From Cognatishimia sp. SS12 (GTDB taxonomy: Bacteria > Pseudomonadota > Alphaproteobacteria > Rhodobacterales > Rhodobacteraceae), in contig NZ_JAQNCZ010000005.1 in the NCBI RefSeq assembly GCF_028369055.1, positions 124,001 to 188,000 on the forward strand: 64,000 bases of DNA, written 5' to 3'. The position numbers were made by a program, and so were the translations under genes. This document shows, piece after piece, positions 1 to 9,532 of the stretch. The stretch's first letter is position 1; every line of letters starts with the position of its first letter. The notes beneath the pieces were generated by a model. It did no database searches. It was not told where the DNA came from and saw only the letters and a program-made list of their open reading frames with translations.

Positions 1-1
1 A

Positions 2-970
<969 letters not shown>

Positions 971-991
971 GACTCAAGACAGTGATGTCAC

Positions 992-1023
992 AAAGCGCGG
1001 GTCCTTTGGCCCGCGCTTTTTTT
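992..1023 (+). terminator. rho-independent terminator after mdh
   Basis: A perfect 10-bp stem (AAAGCGCGGG / CCCGCGCTTT, 992-1001 and 1010-1019) with an 8-base loop runs into seven T. It lies 22 bases after the mdh stop. It also faces the end of the convergent tetR-type gene and may serve both. Confidence 0.9.
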
Positions 1024-1033
1024 GTTGGGTATT

Positions 1034-1633
1034 TTACCCGCGCGGATCGCGTACAAACAATTGCTGCGTCACGGTCTGCACCTGATCCAAGTAGCGGTCC
1101 TCTGTCCAGCCGGCGCGCTGCACGCAATAGGCCCATGCCTCTAGGCTCAGAAGGCTGAAGTAGTAATCGCAGGCTTCTTTCAAGGAATAGGCCGGGTTAA
1201 GCGCCCCATCGTCCGCCAACATCCCGATGGCGGCATCGCATCCCTCTTTTAAGGCGTCCAAACGATGACCCCAAGCCGCCTTGGCCTCTTGGTCATCTTC
1301 GCCCAATCGAGTGAGCGCCTGCTGCAGCGGATAAATCGCGGGGTAAAATTCCAGAATCGCTTGCGTATAAGCCCTCAGGCGCGCCGCGCCATCGGTCGCG
1401 GCCCGGCTCGGGGCCAATCGGCCCTCAATATCCAGCCGGTTTCCAAAATGGAGAATGGCGGCAATCAGCAGATCGGTGCGCGTGCTGAAGTGATCATAAA
1501 CCGTCTGCCGGGACACGCCTGCGCGCTGCCCAACATCCACCAGTTTCACCATTTGGCTGGTGTCACGCAAAAGCAGATCGAGCGTCGCGTCCAAAATTTT
1601 TTCTCGGGTTTTTTCTCGTTTACTTGACATCAT
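1034..1633 (-). CDS. TetR-family transcriptional regulator
   Basis: A 199-aa one-component repressor. The N-terminal helix-turn-helix (about residues 25-50, VDVGQRAGVSRQTVYDHF) is typical of TetR/AcrR. The C-terminal half is the variable ligand/dimer domain. Two adjacent ATG codons (1633 and 1630) can serve as start; neither has a clear Shine-Dalgarno. Both lie inside a perfect palindrome, TTGACAT-C-ATGTCAA. The gene diverges from a DUF4345-like membrane-protein gene 50 bases away. By analogy with TetR pairs it probably represses itself and that gene. The ligand is unknown. Confidence 0.9.
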   Translation of the reverse strand: MMSSKREKTREKILDATLDLLLRDTSQMVKLVDVGQRAGVSRQTVYDHFSTRTDLLIAAILHFGNRLDIEGRLAPSRAATDGAARLRAYTQAILEFYPAIYPLQQALTRLGEDDQEAKAAWGHRLDALKEGCDAAIGMLADDGALNPAYSLKEACDYYFSLLSLEAWAYCVQRAGWTEDRYLDQVQTVTQQLFVRDPRG

Positions 1634-1674
1634 GTCAAATTATTCGATATGCACCCCATGTCAACTTTACATGG
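1624..1674. promoter_or_regulatory. probable TetR operator pair and divergent promoter
   Basis: TTGACATcATGTCAA (1624-1638) is a perfect 7-bp inverted repeat overlapping the TetR start codons. A second dyad, CCATGT-N7-ACATGG (1656-1674), repeats the half-site ATGTCAA at 1658-1664 and has a near copy TTTACAT at 1666-1672. On the + strand TTGACA (1624-1629) is a consensus -35, with an ATAT-rich -10 about 17 bases on. The operator would therefore cover the promoter of the membrane-protein gene. The protein-site assignment is inferred from position and symmetry. Confidence 0.6.
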
Positions 1675-1683
1675 TGTAAGAAA

Positions 1684-2091
1684 ATGAACGCAAATCCACA
1701 TATCTTTACGAAACTCACCCTTGGGGCCGCAGGGCTGATAAGCCTGATTGTCGGCTTGACGATCGCATTCGCGCCGCACGCACTCTTTGGCAGCGCAGGT
1801 GTCTCTTTGCCTGACAATGCGTCTTTGCTGAGTGAGATCAGGACACCCGGTGTCTTTCTCATCGCAATTGGCGGCTACCTGATTTTCGCGGCCTTGCGCG
1901 GCGCTTCTTTGGTGGTTCCGCTCACGGTCTCGGTTGTTCTGTTTGGTGCCTATGCCGCCGGGCGCGTGCTCAGCTTTGCTGCTGATGGCATGCCGGCTCA
2001 AAGCTTGCTCATGGCTTTTGGGGTTGAGGCGCTGATTGCCGGAATTTGTCTTATCGCCCTGAAAACCGAGAAATCGAGACTCGCGCTTTGA
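1684..2091 (+). CDS. DUF4345-like small membrane protein
   Basis: A 135-aa hydrophobic protein with about four predicted membrane helices (from roughly residues 11, 46, 69 and 98). It resembles the DUF4345 family of uncharacterised inner-membrane proteins. I chose ATG 1684, which starts MNANPHIFTKLTLGAAG. The 20 codons that can be read in frame upstream overlap the operator region and are not membrane-protein-like. It diverges from the TetR-type gene, suggesting it is the main target of that regulator. The biochemical role is unknown. Confidence 0.75.
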   Translation: MNANPHIFTKLTLGAAGLISLIVGLTIAFAPHALFGSAGVSLPDNASLLSEIRTPGVFLIAIGGYLIFAALRGASLVVPLTVSVVLFGAYAAGRVLSFAADGMPAQSLLMAFGVEALIAGICLIALKTEKSRLAL

Positions 2092-2170
2092 AACTTAAGG
2101 CGCAAAGGATTTCAGAAATTTGCGGTTAGAGCTATGCATGGCAGGGCTTTGTAACCCGATGATTCGACAG

Positions 2171-2222
2171 TCGGGTCACATAATTTAGTTTTGTGATCAC
2201 ACAAATTTTCCATGTGATCACA
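2171..2222. promoter_or_regulatory. three helically phased TGTGATCACA-type sites upstream of sucC
   Basis: Two identical 10-bp palindromes TGTGATCACA occupy 2192-2201 and 2213-2222. A third, degenerate copy (TCGGGTCACA, 7 of 10 matching) is at 2171-2180. Centres are exactly 21 bp apart, two helical turns, so all three face the same side of the DNA. They lie 97-148 bp upstream of the sucC start in a 227-bp non-coding interval. Further down are a small dyad (AGGCA-ACTG-TGCCT, 2269-2282) and a possible -10 TATACC (2282-2287). This looks like a cooperative operator for the suc operon; the cognate factor is not identified. Confidence 0.65.
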
Positions 2223-2318
2223 AAATTCGCTTTTTTCTCTAAATCGCCAAAAACCACTTAGTTTTATTAGGCAACTGTGCCTATACCTGTCCCAATCGTA
2301 GCAATATGGGATAGATTC

Positions 2319-3512
2319 ATGAACATCCATGAATACCAAGCGAAGGCTTTGCTTCGCACATATGGTGCCCCGGTTTCCGAAGGGCGCGTTGTCCTGAAGG
2401 CCGAAGACGCCAAGAACGCAGCCAGCGAATTGGACGGCCCACTCTGGGTGGTCAAGGCGCAGATCCACGCGGGTGGTCGCGGCAAAGGTTCCTTTAAGGA
2501 AGCGGATGCCGGCGAAAAAGGCGGCGTACGTCTGACCAAATCCGTTGAAGAAGCCGCGCAAGAAGCCAAAAAAATGCTCGGCCGCACGCTGGTGACTCAC
2601 CAGACCGGCCCGGCGGGCAAGCAAGTCAACCGCATCTACATCGAAGCGGGCTCCGGCATCGAAACCGAACTCTATCTCGCGCTGCTGGTGGATCGCCAGA
2701 CCTCTCGCGTGTCGTTTGTCTGCTCCACCGAGGGCGGCATGGACATCGAAGAAGTGGCGGAAGCGACCCCAGAAAAGATCCTGTCTTTCTCTGTTGATCC
2801 GGCCACCGGCTATCAGCCGTATCACGGCCGCCGCATCGCCTTCTCTCTCGGCCTTAAAGGCGCGCAGGTGAAGCAATGTGTGAAACTGATGGGTCAGCTT
2901 TACAAAGCCTTCATCGAAAAAGACATGGAGATGCTGGAAATTAACCCGCTGATCGTGACTGATTCAGGTGATCTGAAGGTGCTGGACGCCAAGCTGGGCT
3001 TTGACGGCAACGCTGTCTATCGCCACGCCGACGTCGCCGAGCTGCGCGACGAAACCGAAGAAGACCCCAAAGAGCTGGAAGCGTCGAAATACGACCTCAA
3101 CTACATCGCTCTGGATGGTGAAATCGGCTGCATGGTAAACGGCGCGGGTCTGGCGATGGCCACAATGGACATCATCAAACTCTACGGTGCTGAGCCTGCC
3201 AACTTCCTCGATGTGGGCGGCGGCGCAAGCAAAGAAAAAGTAACCGAAGCGTTCAAAATCATCACCTCTGACCCGAACGTCAAAGGCATCTTGGTGAACA
3301 TCTTTGGTGGCATCATGCGCTGCGACGTGATCGCAGAGGGCGTTGTGGCCGCCGTGAAAGAGGTTGGCCTGCAAGTGCCCCTGGTTGTGCGCCTGGAAGG
3401 CACCAACGTGGAAGCCGGCAAAGACATCATCAACAACTCCGGCCTTGACGTCATCGCGGCGGACAACCTGTCCGACGGTGCTGAAAAGATCGTGAAAGCG
3501 GTGAAAGGATAA
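2319..3512 (+). CDS. sucC: succinyl-CoA synthetase (ADP-forming) subunit beta
   Basis: Beta subunit (397 aa) of succinyl-CoA synthetase, converting succinyl-CoA to succinate with ATP formation. The start [13 protein letters not shown] is the family's invariant opening, which rules out an in-frame ATG 42 bases upstream. An ATP-grasp N-terminal domain (including [11 protein letters not shown] near residues 50-60) is followed by the CoA-ligase domain with [15 protein letters not shown] and [10 protein letters not shown]. It sits 4 bases before sucD and opens the sucCDAB-lpd cluster. Its upstream region carries the phased TGTGATCACA sites. Confidence 0.97.
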   Translation: MNIHEYQAKALLRTYGAPVSEGRVVLKAEDAKNAASELDGPLWVVKAQIHAGGRGKGSFKEADAGEKGGVRLTKSVEEAAQEAKKMLGRTLVTHQTGPAGKQVNRIYIEAGSGIETELYLALLVDRQTSRVSFVCSTEGGMDIEEVAEATPEKILSFSVDPATGYQPYHGRRIAFSLGLKGAQVKQCVKLMGQLYKAFIEKDMEMLEINPLIVTDSGDLKVLDAKLGFDGNAVYRHADVAELRDETEEDPKELEASKYDLNYIALDGEIGCMVNGAGLAMATMDIIKLYGAEPANFLDVGGGASKEKVTEAFKIITSDPNVKGILVNIFGGIMRCDVIAEGVVAAVKEVGLQVPLVVRLEGTNVEAGKDIINNSGLDVIAADNLSDGAEKIVKAVKG

Positions 3513-3516
3513 TAAC

Positions 3517-4398
3517 ATGGCCATTCTCGTTGACGAAAATACCAAAGTCATCTGTCAGGGCCTGACCGGCTCGCAGGGGACATTCCACACCGAACAAGCG
3601 ATTGCTTACGGCACCAAAATGGTCGGCGGCGTAACGCCGGGCAAAGGCGGTCAGGAGCATCTGGGCCTGCCGGTCTTTAACTCCGTGCACGAAGCCAAGG
3701 CAAAAACCGAAGCCAACGCCTCGGTGATCTATGTGCCTCCTCCCTTCGCGGCGGATTCCATTCTGGAAGCCATCGACGCCGAGATGGAGCTGATCATCTG
3801 CATTACCGAAGGCATCCCTGTCTTGGACATGATGGCGGTGAAACGCGCGCTGGTGGACAGCAAATCGCGCCTGATCGGCCCAAACTGCCCGGGCATCATC
3901 ACCCCAGACGCCTGCAAAATCGGCATTATGCCGGGCCACATCCACAAGCGTGGCTCTGTGGGTGTTGTGTCCCGTTCCGGTACATTGACCTATGAAGCGG
4001 TGAAACAAACCGCAGACATCGGCCTGGGCCAGTCCACAGCTGTGGGCATCGGTGGCGACCCGATCAAAGGCACAGAGCACATCGACGTTTTGGACATGTT
4101 CCTGGATGACGACGAAACCCAATCCATCATCATGATCGGTGAAATCGGTGGCTCTGCGGAAGAAGAAGCCGCAGAATTCCTGAAAGAGCAAAAGAAGAAG
4201 GGCCGTTGGAAACCAACTGCTGGCTTCATTGCTGGCCGTACGGCCCCTCCGGGCCGCCGCATGGGCCACGCCGGCGCGATTGTCGCGGGCGGCAAAGGTG
4301 GCGCAGAGGACAAGATCGAAGCCATGAAATCTGCAGGCATTGTCGTTGCTGACAGCCCGGCAGGTCTGGGCGAAGCGGTCCTGAAAGCCATCGGCTGA
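3517..4398 (+). CDS. sucD: succinyl-CoA synthetase subunit alpha
   Basis: Alpha subunit (293 aa) carrying the CoA-binding domain and the phosphohistidine. Visible motifs are the Rossmann segment [11 protein letters not shown] near the N-terminus, the [10 protein letters not shown] segment in the middle and the catalytic-histidine region [10 protein letters not shown] near residue 250. It pairs with SucC, four bases upstream, in an obvious operon. A GC-rich hairpin without a T-tract separates it from sucA. That would allow full read-through while giving the sucCD message its own 3' boundary. Confidence 0.97.
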   Translation: MAILVDENTKVICQGLTGSQGTFHTEQAIAYGTKMVGGVTPGKGGQEHLGLPVFNSVHEAKAKTEANASVIYVPPPFAADSILEAIDAEMELIICITEGIPVLDMMAVKRALVDSKSRLIGPNCPGIITPDACKIGIMPGHIHKRGSVGVVSRSGTLTYEAVKQTADIGLGQSTAVGIGGDPIKGTEHIDVLDMFLDDDETQSIIMIGEIGGSAEEEAAEFLKEQKKKGRWKPTAGFIAGRTAPPGRRMGHAGAIVAGGKGGAEDKIEAMKSAGIVVADSPAGLGEAVLKAIG

Positions 4399-4413
4399 TA
4401 GCTGAAACCAAAG

Positions 4414-4435
4414 AGAGGGGCCAACCGGCCCCTCT
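4414..4435 (+). other. T-poor hairpin in the sucD-sucA gap
   Basis: A 9-bp perfect stem (AGAGGGGCC / GGCCCCTCT, loop AACC) is followed by TGTGACACTG rather than a U-tract. A second short dyad GTGAC-N6-GTCAC lies at 4437-4452. The lack of a T-run argues against efficient intrinsic termination. An mRNA-processing or stabilising hairpin inside the suc operon is more likely. Confidence 0.55.
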
Positions 4436-4491
4436 TGTGACACTGCGGTCACGTTACCGCATCGATTTGTAACCAGCGGCGCGGAGTTTCC

Positions 4492-7449
4492 ATGACCGAC
4501 CAATCGCCCAACACCGTTTTTCACGCCTCCAGCTTTATGCAGGGGCATAACGCGGAATACCTTGAACAGCTTTACGCGCGCTACGCGAATGACCCGAAAG
4601 CTGTGGACGAGGTCTGGCAGGAGTTCTTCAAACAACTTGGCGACGCCGAGCTGGACGTCAAAGCAGAGGCCACCGGCCCAAGCTGGGCGCGCGGCGACTG
4701 GCCGCCCGTACCTGCAGATGAGCTGACCGGCGCGCTGACGGGCGAATGGCCAGCCGAGCCCGAGAGCAAAGCCGCAGGCGACAAGATCAAAGCCAAGGCC
4801 GCTGAAAAAGGCGTTGAGGTGTCTGATGAGGCCGTGAAACAGGCGGTGCTGGATTCGATCCGCGCCCTGATGCTGATCCGTGCCTATCGTATTCGCGGCC
4901 ATCTGGTTGCGGATCTTGATCCGCTGGGCATGCGCGATCAGACCCCGCACCCCGAACTGGATCCAGCCTCTTACGGCTTTGCGGGCGCAGACATGGATCG
5001 CCCGATCTTTATCGACAATGTGCTTGGTCTGCAGATCGCAACCATGCGCCAGATCCTTGAGATCGTGCGCCGCACCTATTGCGGCACCTTCGCGATGCAA
5101 TACATGCATATTTCCAACCCCGAAGAAGCGAGCTGGCTGAAAGAACGCATCGAAGGGTATGACAAAGAAATCACCTTTACCCGCGAAGGTCGTAAAGCAA
5201 TTCTGAACAAAATGGTCGAGGCTGAGGGCTTTGAGAAGTTCCTGCATGTGAAATACATGGGCACCAAGCGTTTTGGTCTGGATGGCGGCGAAAGCTTGAT
5301 TCCGGCGATGGAACAGATCATTAAGCGCGGCGGCGCGCTGGGTGTCCGTGACATCGTGATCGGCATGCCGCACCGCGGCCGCCTGTCGGTTTTGGCAAAT
5401 GTGATGCAAAAGCCGTACAAGGCGATCTTTAACGAATTCCAAGGCGGCTCCTTCAAACCCGAAGATGTCGATGGTTCTGGCGATGTGAAATATCACCTCG
5501 GGGCCTCCTCTGACCGTGAATTTGATGGCAACAGCGTGCACCTGTCACTGACCGCCAACCCAAGCCACCTTGAGGCGGTGAACCCAGTTGTCCTCGGCAA
5601 GGTCCGCGCCAAGCAGGACCAGCTGGGCGACAAAGAGCGCACGCAGGTTCTGCCGATCCTGCTGCACGGCGATGCGGCCTTTGCGGGTCAGGGTGTTGTG
5701 GCAGAATGTTTCGCCTTGTCGGGCCTGCGCGGCCATAAGACTGGCGGCACCATGCATATCGTTGTGAACAACCAAATTGGTTTCACAACCGCGCCGCACT
5801 TCTCGCGCTCATCCCCCTATCCCACCGACAACGCCCTGGTTGTCGAGGCGCCGATTTTCCACGTGAACGGCGATGACCCGGAGGCCGTGGTACACGCGGC
5901 CAAAGTGGCAACAGAATTCCGCCAGAAATTCCAGAAAGACGTTGTTCTGGATATCTTCTGCTACCGCCGCTTTGGGCATAACGAAGGCGATGAGCCGATG
6001 TTCACCAACCCGGTGATGTACAAGAAGATCAAAGGTCACAAAACCACGCTGAGCCTTTATACCGAGCGTCTGGTCAAAGACGGTCTGATCCCTGAAGGCG
6101 AAATCGAGGATATGAAAGCCGCATTCCAGGCCCGGATGAACGAAGAGTTCGAAGCGGGCAAGGAATTCAAGCCCAACAAAGCCGACTGGCTGGATGGGAA
6201 ATGGTCGCATCTGGATCGTCAGGACGAAGACTATCAGCGCGGCGAAACCGCCATCAAACGCGAGACCTTTGACGACGTAGGCAAGTCGCTGTCGAGTGTT
6301 CCTGAGGGCTATCCGATCCATAAAACGGTCGGCCGTCTTTTGGACGCGCGCGCCAAGATGTTTGAGAGCGGCGAAAATATCGACTGGGCCACCGGCGAAG
6401 CGCTGGCTTTCGGCTCGCTGCTGACCGAGGGGTACCCTGTCCGCCTTGCGGGACAAGACGCGACACGCGGCACCTTCTCGCAGCGCCACTCCGGCATCGT
6501 CAACCAGAACACCGAAAAACGCTATTACCCGCTCAACAATATTCGCAGCGGCCAGGCGCAATATGAGGTGATCGACTCTGCCCTGTCCGAATATGCGGTG
6601 CTGGGTTTTGAATATGGCTATTCGCTGGCCGAACCAAATGCGCTGACCCTGTGGGAAGCCCAGTTTGGCGATTTTGCCAATGGCGCGCAGATCATGTTTG
6701 ACCAGTTCATCAGCTCTGGCGAAAGCAAGTGGCTGCGCATGTCCGGTCTGACCGTACTGCTGCCACATGGCTTTGAAGGTCAAGGACCAGAGCACAGCTC
6801 TGCTCGTCTTGAGCGGTTCTTGCAGATGTGTGGCGGCGACAACTGGATCGTGGCCAATTGCACGACACCGGCGAACTACTTCCACATCCTGCGCCGTCAG
6901 CTGCACCGCAGCTTCCGCAAACCGCTGATCTTGATGACGCCAAAATCCTTGCTGCGCCACAAGCTTGCGGTGTCCAAAGCCGAAGAGTTCCTTGAAGGCT
7001 CCAGCTTCCACCGCGTGCTGTGGGATGACGCCCAGCACGGCAACAGCACCACCAAACTGGCGGCGGATGACAAGATCAAGCGTGTGGTCATGTGTTCGGG
7101 CAAGGTCTATTACGATCTGCTCGAAGAACGTGATGCGCGCGGCATCGACGACATCTACCTGCTGCGGATCGAGCAATTCTATCCGTTCCCGGCGATCTCT
7201 TTGGTGAAAGAGTTGGAGCGTTTCAAAGGCGCTGAAATGGTCTGGTGTCAGGAAGAGCCAAAGAACCAAGGCGGCTGGACCTTCATCGAGCCGAATATCG
7301 AATGGGTTCTGGGCCGGATCGATGCGAAACACACCCGTCCGGTCTATGTCGGCCGCGCCGCATCTGCGTCGCCCGCAACCGGGCTGGCCAGCCAACACAA
7401 AGCTCAACAAGCAGCGCTCGTGAATGACGCGCTTACCATTGAAGGGTAA
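4492..7449 (+). CDS. sucA: 2-oxoglutarate dehydrogenase E1 component
   Basis: Thiamine-diphosphate-dependent E1 (985 aa) that decarboxylates 2-oxoglutarate and succinylates the lipoyl group of SucB. Visible features are the N-terminal E2-binding segment (HASSFMQGHNAEYLEQLYARY), the active-site GMPHRGRLSVLANV near residue 290, HGDAAFAGQGVVAE near 395, the ThDP region NNQIGFTT near 430, and the C-terminal transketolase-like half (HGFEGQGPEHSSARLERFLQ). Full length for the family. It is followed by sucB after 7 bases. Confidence 0.98.
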   Translation: MTDQSPNTVFHASSFMQGHNAEYLEQLYARYANDPKAVDEVWQEFFKQLGDAELDVKAEATGPSWARGDWPPVPADELTGALTGEWPAEPESKAAGDKIKAKAAEKGVEVSDEAVKQAVLDSIRALMLIRAYRIRGHLVADLDPLGMRDQTPHPELDPASYGFAGADMDRPIFIDNVLGLQIATMRQILEIVRRTYCGTFAMQYMHISNPEEASWLKERIEGYDKEITFTREGRKAILNKMVEAEGFEKFLHVKYMGTKRFGLDGGESLIPAMEQIIKRGGALGVRDIVIGMPHRGRLSVLANVMQKPYKAIFNEFQGGSFKPEDVDGSGDVKYHLGASSDREFDGNSVHLSLTANPSHLEAVNPVVLGKVRAKQDQLGDKERTQVLPILLHGDAAFAGQGVVAECFALSGLRGHKTGGTMHIVVNNQIGFTTAPHFSRSSPYPTDNALVVEAPIFHVNGDDPEAVVHAAKVATEFRQKFQKDVVLDIFCYRRFGHNEGDEPMFTNPVMYKKIKGHKTTLSLYTERLVKDGLIPEGEIEDMKAAFQARMNEEFEAGKEFKPNKADWLDGKWSHLDRQDEDYQRGETAIKRETFDDVGKSLSSVPEGYPIHKTVGRLLDARAKMFESGENIDWATGEALAFGSLLTEGYPVRLAGQDATRGTFSQRHSGIVNQNTEKRYYPLNNIRSGQAQYEVIDSALSEYAVLGFEYGYSLAEPNALTLWEAQFGDFANGAQIMFDQFISSGESKWLRMSGLTVLLPHGFEGQGPEHSSARLERFLQMCGGDNWIVANCTTPANYFHILRRQLHRSFRKPLILMTPKSLLRHKLAVSKAEEFLEGSSFHRVLWDDAQHGNSTTKLAADDKIKRVVMCSGKVYYDLLEERDARGIDDIYLLRIEQFYPFPAISLVKELERFKGAEMVWCQEEPKNQGGWTFIEPNIEWVLGRIDAKHTRPVYVGRAASASPATGLASQHKAQQAALVNDALTIEG

Positions 7450-7456
7450 TTGAAGA

Positions 7457-8965
7457 ATGACGACTGAAGTACGCGTCCCTACTCTGGGCGAAAGCGTGAC
7501 CGAGGCCACAGTGGCGACTTGGTTCAAGAAACCCGGTGACGCTGTTGCCGTTGATGAAATGCTCTGCGAGCTGGAAACAGACAAAGTGACAGTCGAAGTG
7601 CCTGCGCCCGCTGCTGGCACCATGGGCGAGATTGTCGCCGCCGAAGGGGACACCGTGGGTGTGGATGCCCTGCTGGCGACCATCGTCGCTGGCGAAGGCG
7701 CGGCCCCTGCCCCTGCGGCAGAAAAGAAAGCCGACGCAGCGCCGGCCCCGGCGGCCTCTGGCGGCGAGACCGTTGACGTGATGGTGCCCACCCTGGGCGA
7801 ATCCGTGACCGAAGCGACGGTATCAACTTGGTTCAAGGCCGTTGGCGACAGCGTGGCTGCGGACGAAATGCTCTGCGAGCTGGAAACTGACAAAGTGTCG
7901 GTTGAGGTGCCCGCCCCTGCCGCTGGCGTGCTGACCGAAATCATCGCCGCAGAAGGTGCAACGGTGGATGCCACAGCCAAGCTGGCGGTTCTCTCGACAA
8001 CTGATGGCGCGGCAGCCTCAGCCTCTGCTGCACCTGCTGCGCAGGCGGCTCCGGCGGCAGCCAGCACCAGCAAAGACGTTGAAAACGCGCCGTCGGCCAA
8101 CAAGCTGATGGCCGAAAAAGGCCTGAGCGCCGATCAGGTCCAGGGCAGCGGGCGTGACGGTCGCATCATGAAAGAAGACGTGCTGAAAGCCGCGCTGGCC
8201 CCAGCGGCCGCGCCAGCCCCAGCAGCGACGGCCGCACCGCGCGCGCCTGTCTCTGCCGAAGATGCCTCCCGCGAAGAACGGGTGAAAATGACCCGCCTGC
8301 GCCAGACCATCGCGAAACGTCTGAAAGATTCGCAGAACACCGCCGCGATGCTGACCACCTATAACGAGGTCGACATGACCGAGGTGATGGCCCTGCGCAA
8401 CGAATACAAAGACCTGTTCCTGAAGAAACACGGCGTGAAGCTTGGCTTTATGTCCTTCTTCACCAAGGCCTGCGTGCATGCGCTGAAAGAAGTGCCCGAG
8501 GTCAACGCCGAAATCGACGGCACCGACATCGTCTATAAAAACTACGTGCACATGGGCATCGCCGCCGGCACACCAACAGGTCTGGTGGTTCCCGTGATCC
8601 GCGACGCGGACCAGATGGGTTTTGCAGACATCGAAAAAGCCATCGCCGAAAAAGGCAAACGCGCGCGTGACGGCAAATTGTCGATGGCGGAAATGCAGGG
8701 CGGCTCCTTCACCATCTCTAACGGTGGCGTCTATGGCTCGCTGATGTCCTCGCCAATCTTGAACCCGCCGCAGTCCGGTATTCTGGGGATGCATAAAATT
8801 CAGGACCGGCCGATGGCGATCAACGGCAAGGTGGAAATCCGCCCGATGATGTATCTGGCGCTGTCATATGACCACCGTATCGTGGACGGCAAAGGCGCGG
8901 TGACCTTCCTTGTGCGCGTGAAAGAAGCGCTGGAAGATCCACGCCGCCTGTTGATGGATCTGTAA
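7457..8965 (+). CDS. sucB: 2-oxoglutarate dehydrogenase E2 (dihydrolipoyl succinyltransferase) with two lipoyl domains
   Basis: E2 core of the 2-oxoglutarate dehydrogenase complex (502 aa). Two tandem, near-identical lipoyl domains (about residues 2-78 and 106-180) carry the lipoylation motif ETDKV at K43 and K146, joined by Ala/Pro-rich linkers. A peripheral-subunit-binding domain follows ([13 protein letters not shown], about 212-245). The catalytic domain ends with [12 protein letters not shown] near residue 475. E. coli SucB has one lipoyl domain and about 405 residues; the extra domain explains the greater length. It is cotranscribed with sucA. Confidence 0.97.
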   Translation: MTTEVRVPTLGESVTEATVATWFKKPGDAVAVDEMLCELETDKVTVEVPAPAAGTMGEIVAAEGDTVGVDALLATIVAGEGAAPAPAAEKKADAAPAPAASGGETVDVMVPTLGESVTEATVSTWFKAVGDSVAADEMLCELETDKVSVEVPAPAAGVLTEIIAAEGATVDATAKLAVLSTTDGAAASASAAPAAQAAPAAASTSKDVENAPSANKLMAEKGLSADQVQGSGRDGRIMKEDVLKAALAPAAAPAPAATAAPRAPVSAEDASREERVKMTRLRQTIAKRLKDSQNTAAMLTTYNEVDMTEVMALRNEYKDLFLKKHGVKLGFMSFFTKACVHALKEVPEVNAEIDGTDIVYKNYVHMGIAAGTPTGLVVPVIRDADQMGFADIEKAIAEKGKRARDGKLSMAEMQGGSFTISNGGVYGSLMSSPILNPPQSGILGMHKIQDRPMAINGKVEIRPMMYLALSYDHRIVDGKGAVTFLVRVKEALEDPRRLLMDL

Positions 8966-9004
8966 TCTCAGTGCTGGGCTAAAGCTCGGCTCAAAACATT
9001 TTGC

Positions 9005-9025
9005 AAGGCGGGCCCGGCCCGCCTT
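9005..9025 (+). other. GC-rich hairpin after sucB
   Basis: A 9-bp perfect stem AAGGCGGGC / GCCCGCCTT with loop CCG is followed by CCTCCCCC, not a T-tract. It lies 39 bases past the sucB stop and 51 bases before the next start. Like the sucD-sucA hairpin it looks like an RNA 3'-end stabiliser or weak attenuator within the operon. Confidence 0.5.
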
Positions 9026-9075
9026 CCTCCCCCGCAAATCGCAACCATTGGATTCAAAGAGTTAGGAGTCTCGCT

Positions 9076-9462
9076 ATGACCGGAGAACTGACCGTACTCG
9101 CCCTCAGCGGGCTGCTGATCATCCTTGTGATCTTTTTTGAAACCGGCCTGTCGATTGCGCAGCTTGGCGACGCCTACATGCGCTCGCCGCGCGATGAGAA
9201 GCGCGAGAAAACTGGTATGGCTGGCCGTTCGGAACGGGCTGTTCTGAATTGCGCGATTGGTCTTGCTCTTTTCGCACCGGCCATTCTGATCCTTGCGGTC
9301 ACCGATGGGTTCACCGGCACGACATTGGCCGCGGCATGGGTCTATCTGATTACCCGCGTGATCTATGTGATCTGCTATGTCATGGGCATTCCAACCATCC
9401 GTACCCTCGCGTTTGTCACTGGGCTTCTCAGCACGGGGCTGCTTTACCTTCTCGCACTCTGA
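9076..9462 (+). CDS. MAPEG-family membrane protein
   Basis: A 128-aa protein with about four predicted membrane helices (roughly residues 5-22, 54-75, 82-103 and 108-127). A cytoplasmic-type loop contains RSPRDEKREKTGMAGRSERAV, which fits the MAPEG fold (glutathione S-transferase / eicosanoid relatives). I chose ATG 9076, which has TTAGGAG 8 bases upstream; the open frame before it includes the sucB hairpin. It lies between sucB and lpd on the same strand, an odd place for a MAPEG protein. Its substrate is unknown. Confidence 0.8.
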   Translation: MTGELTVLALSGLLIILVIFFETGLSIAQLGDAYMRSPRDEKREKTGMAGRSERAVLNCAIGLALFAPAILILAVTDGFTGTTLAAAWVYLITRVIYVICYVMGIPTIRTLAFVTGLLSTGLLYLLAL

Positions 9463-9532
9463 TTTCCGGGCGCGCGCGGCGTTTACACCTATCCAAAGCC
9501 GCACTGTCGCCACTTAAAAAGGACCAATCTAT

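Noticed and set aside
1624..1683. An upstream ATG-started extension of the DUF4345-like gene
   Set aside because: The extra 20 residues overlap the operator and are not hydrophobic or family-like; ATG 1684 is better.
2171..2222. CRP/FNR-type site
   Set aside because: TGTGATCACA shares the TGTGA/TCACA half-sites of CRP, but has no 6-bp spacer between them. I did not assign it to CRP or FNR.
3451..5541. A 696-codon open frame on the minus strand across sucC, sucD and sucA
   Set aside because: It is antisense to well-supported genes. It has a His/Phe/Val-biased composition typical of GC-rich shadow frames and no recognisable domain.
5809..8103. A 764-codon minus-strand open frame
   Set aside because: It is antisense to sucA and sucB; its Ser/Ala/Val-rich start mirrors the lipoyl linkers of sucB. 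No ribosome site.
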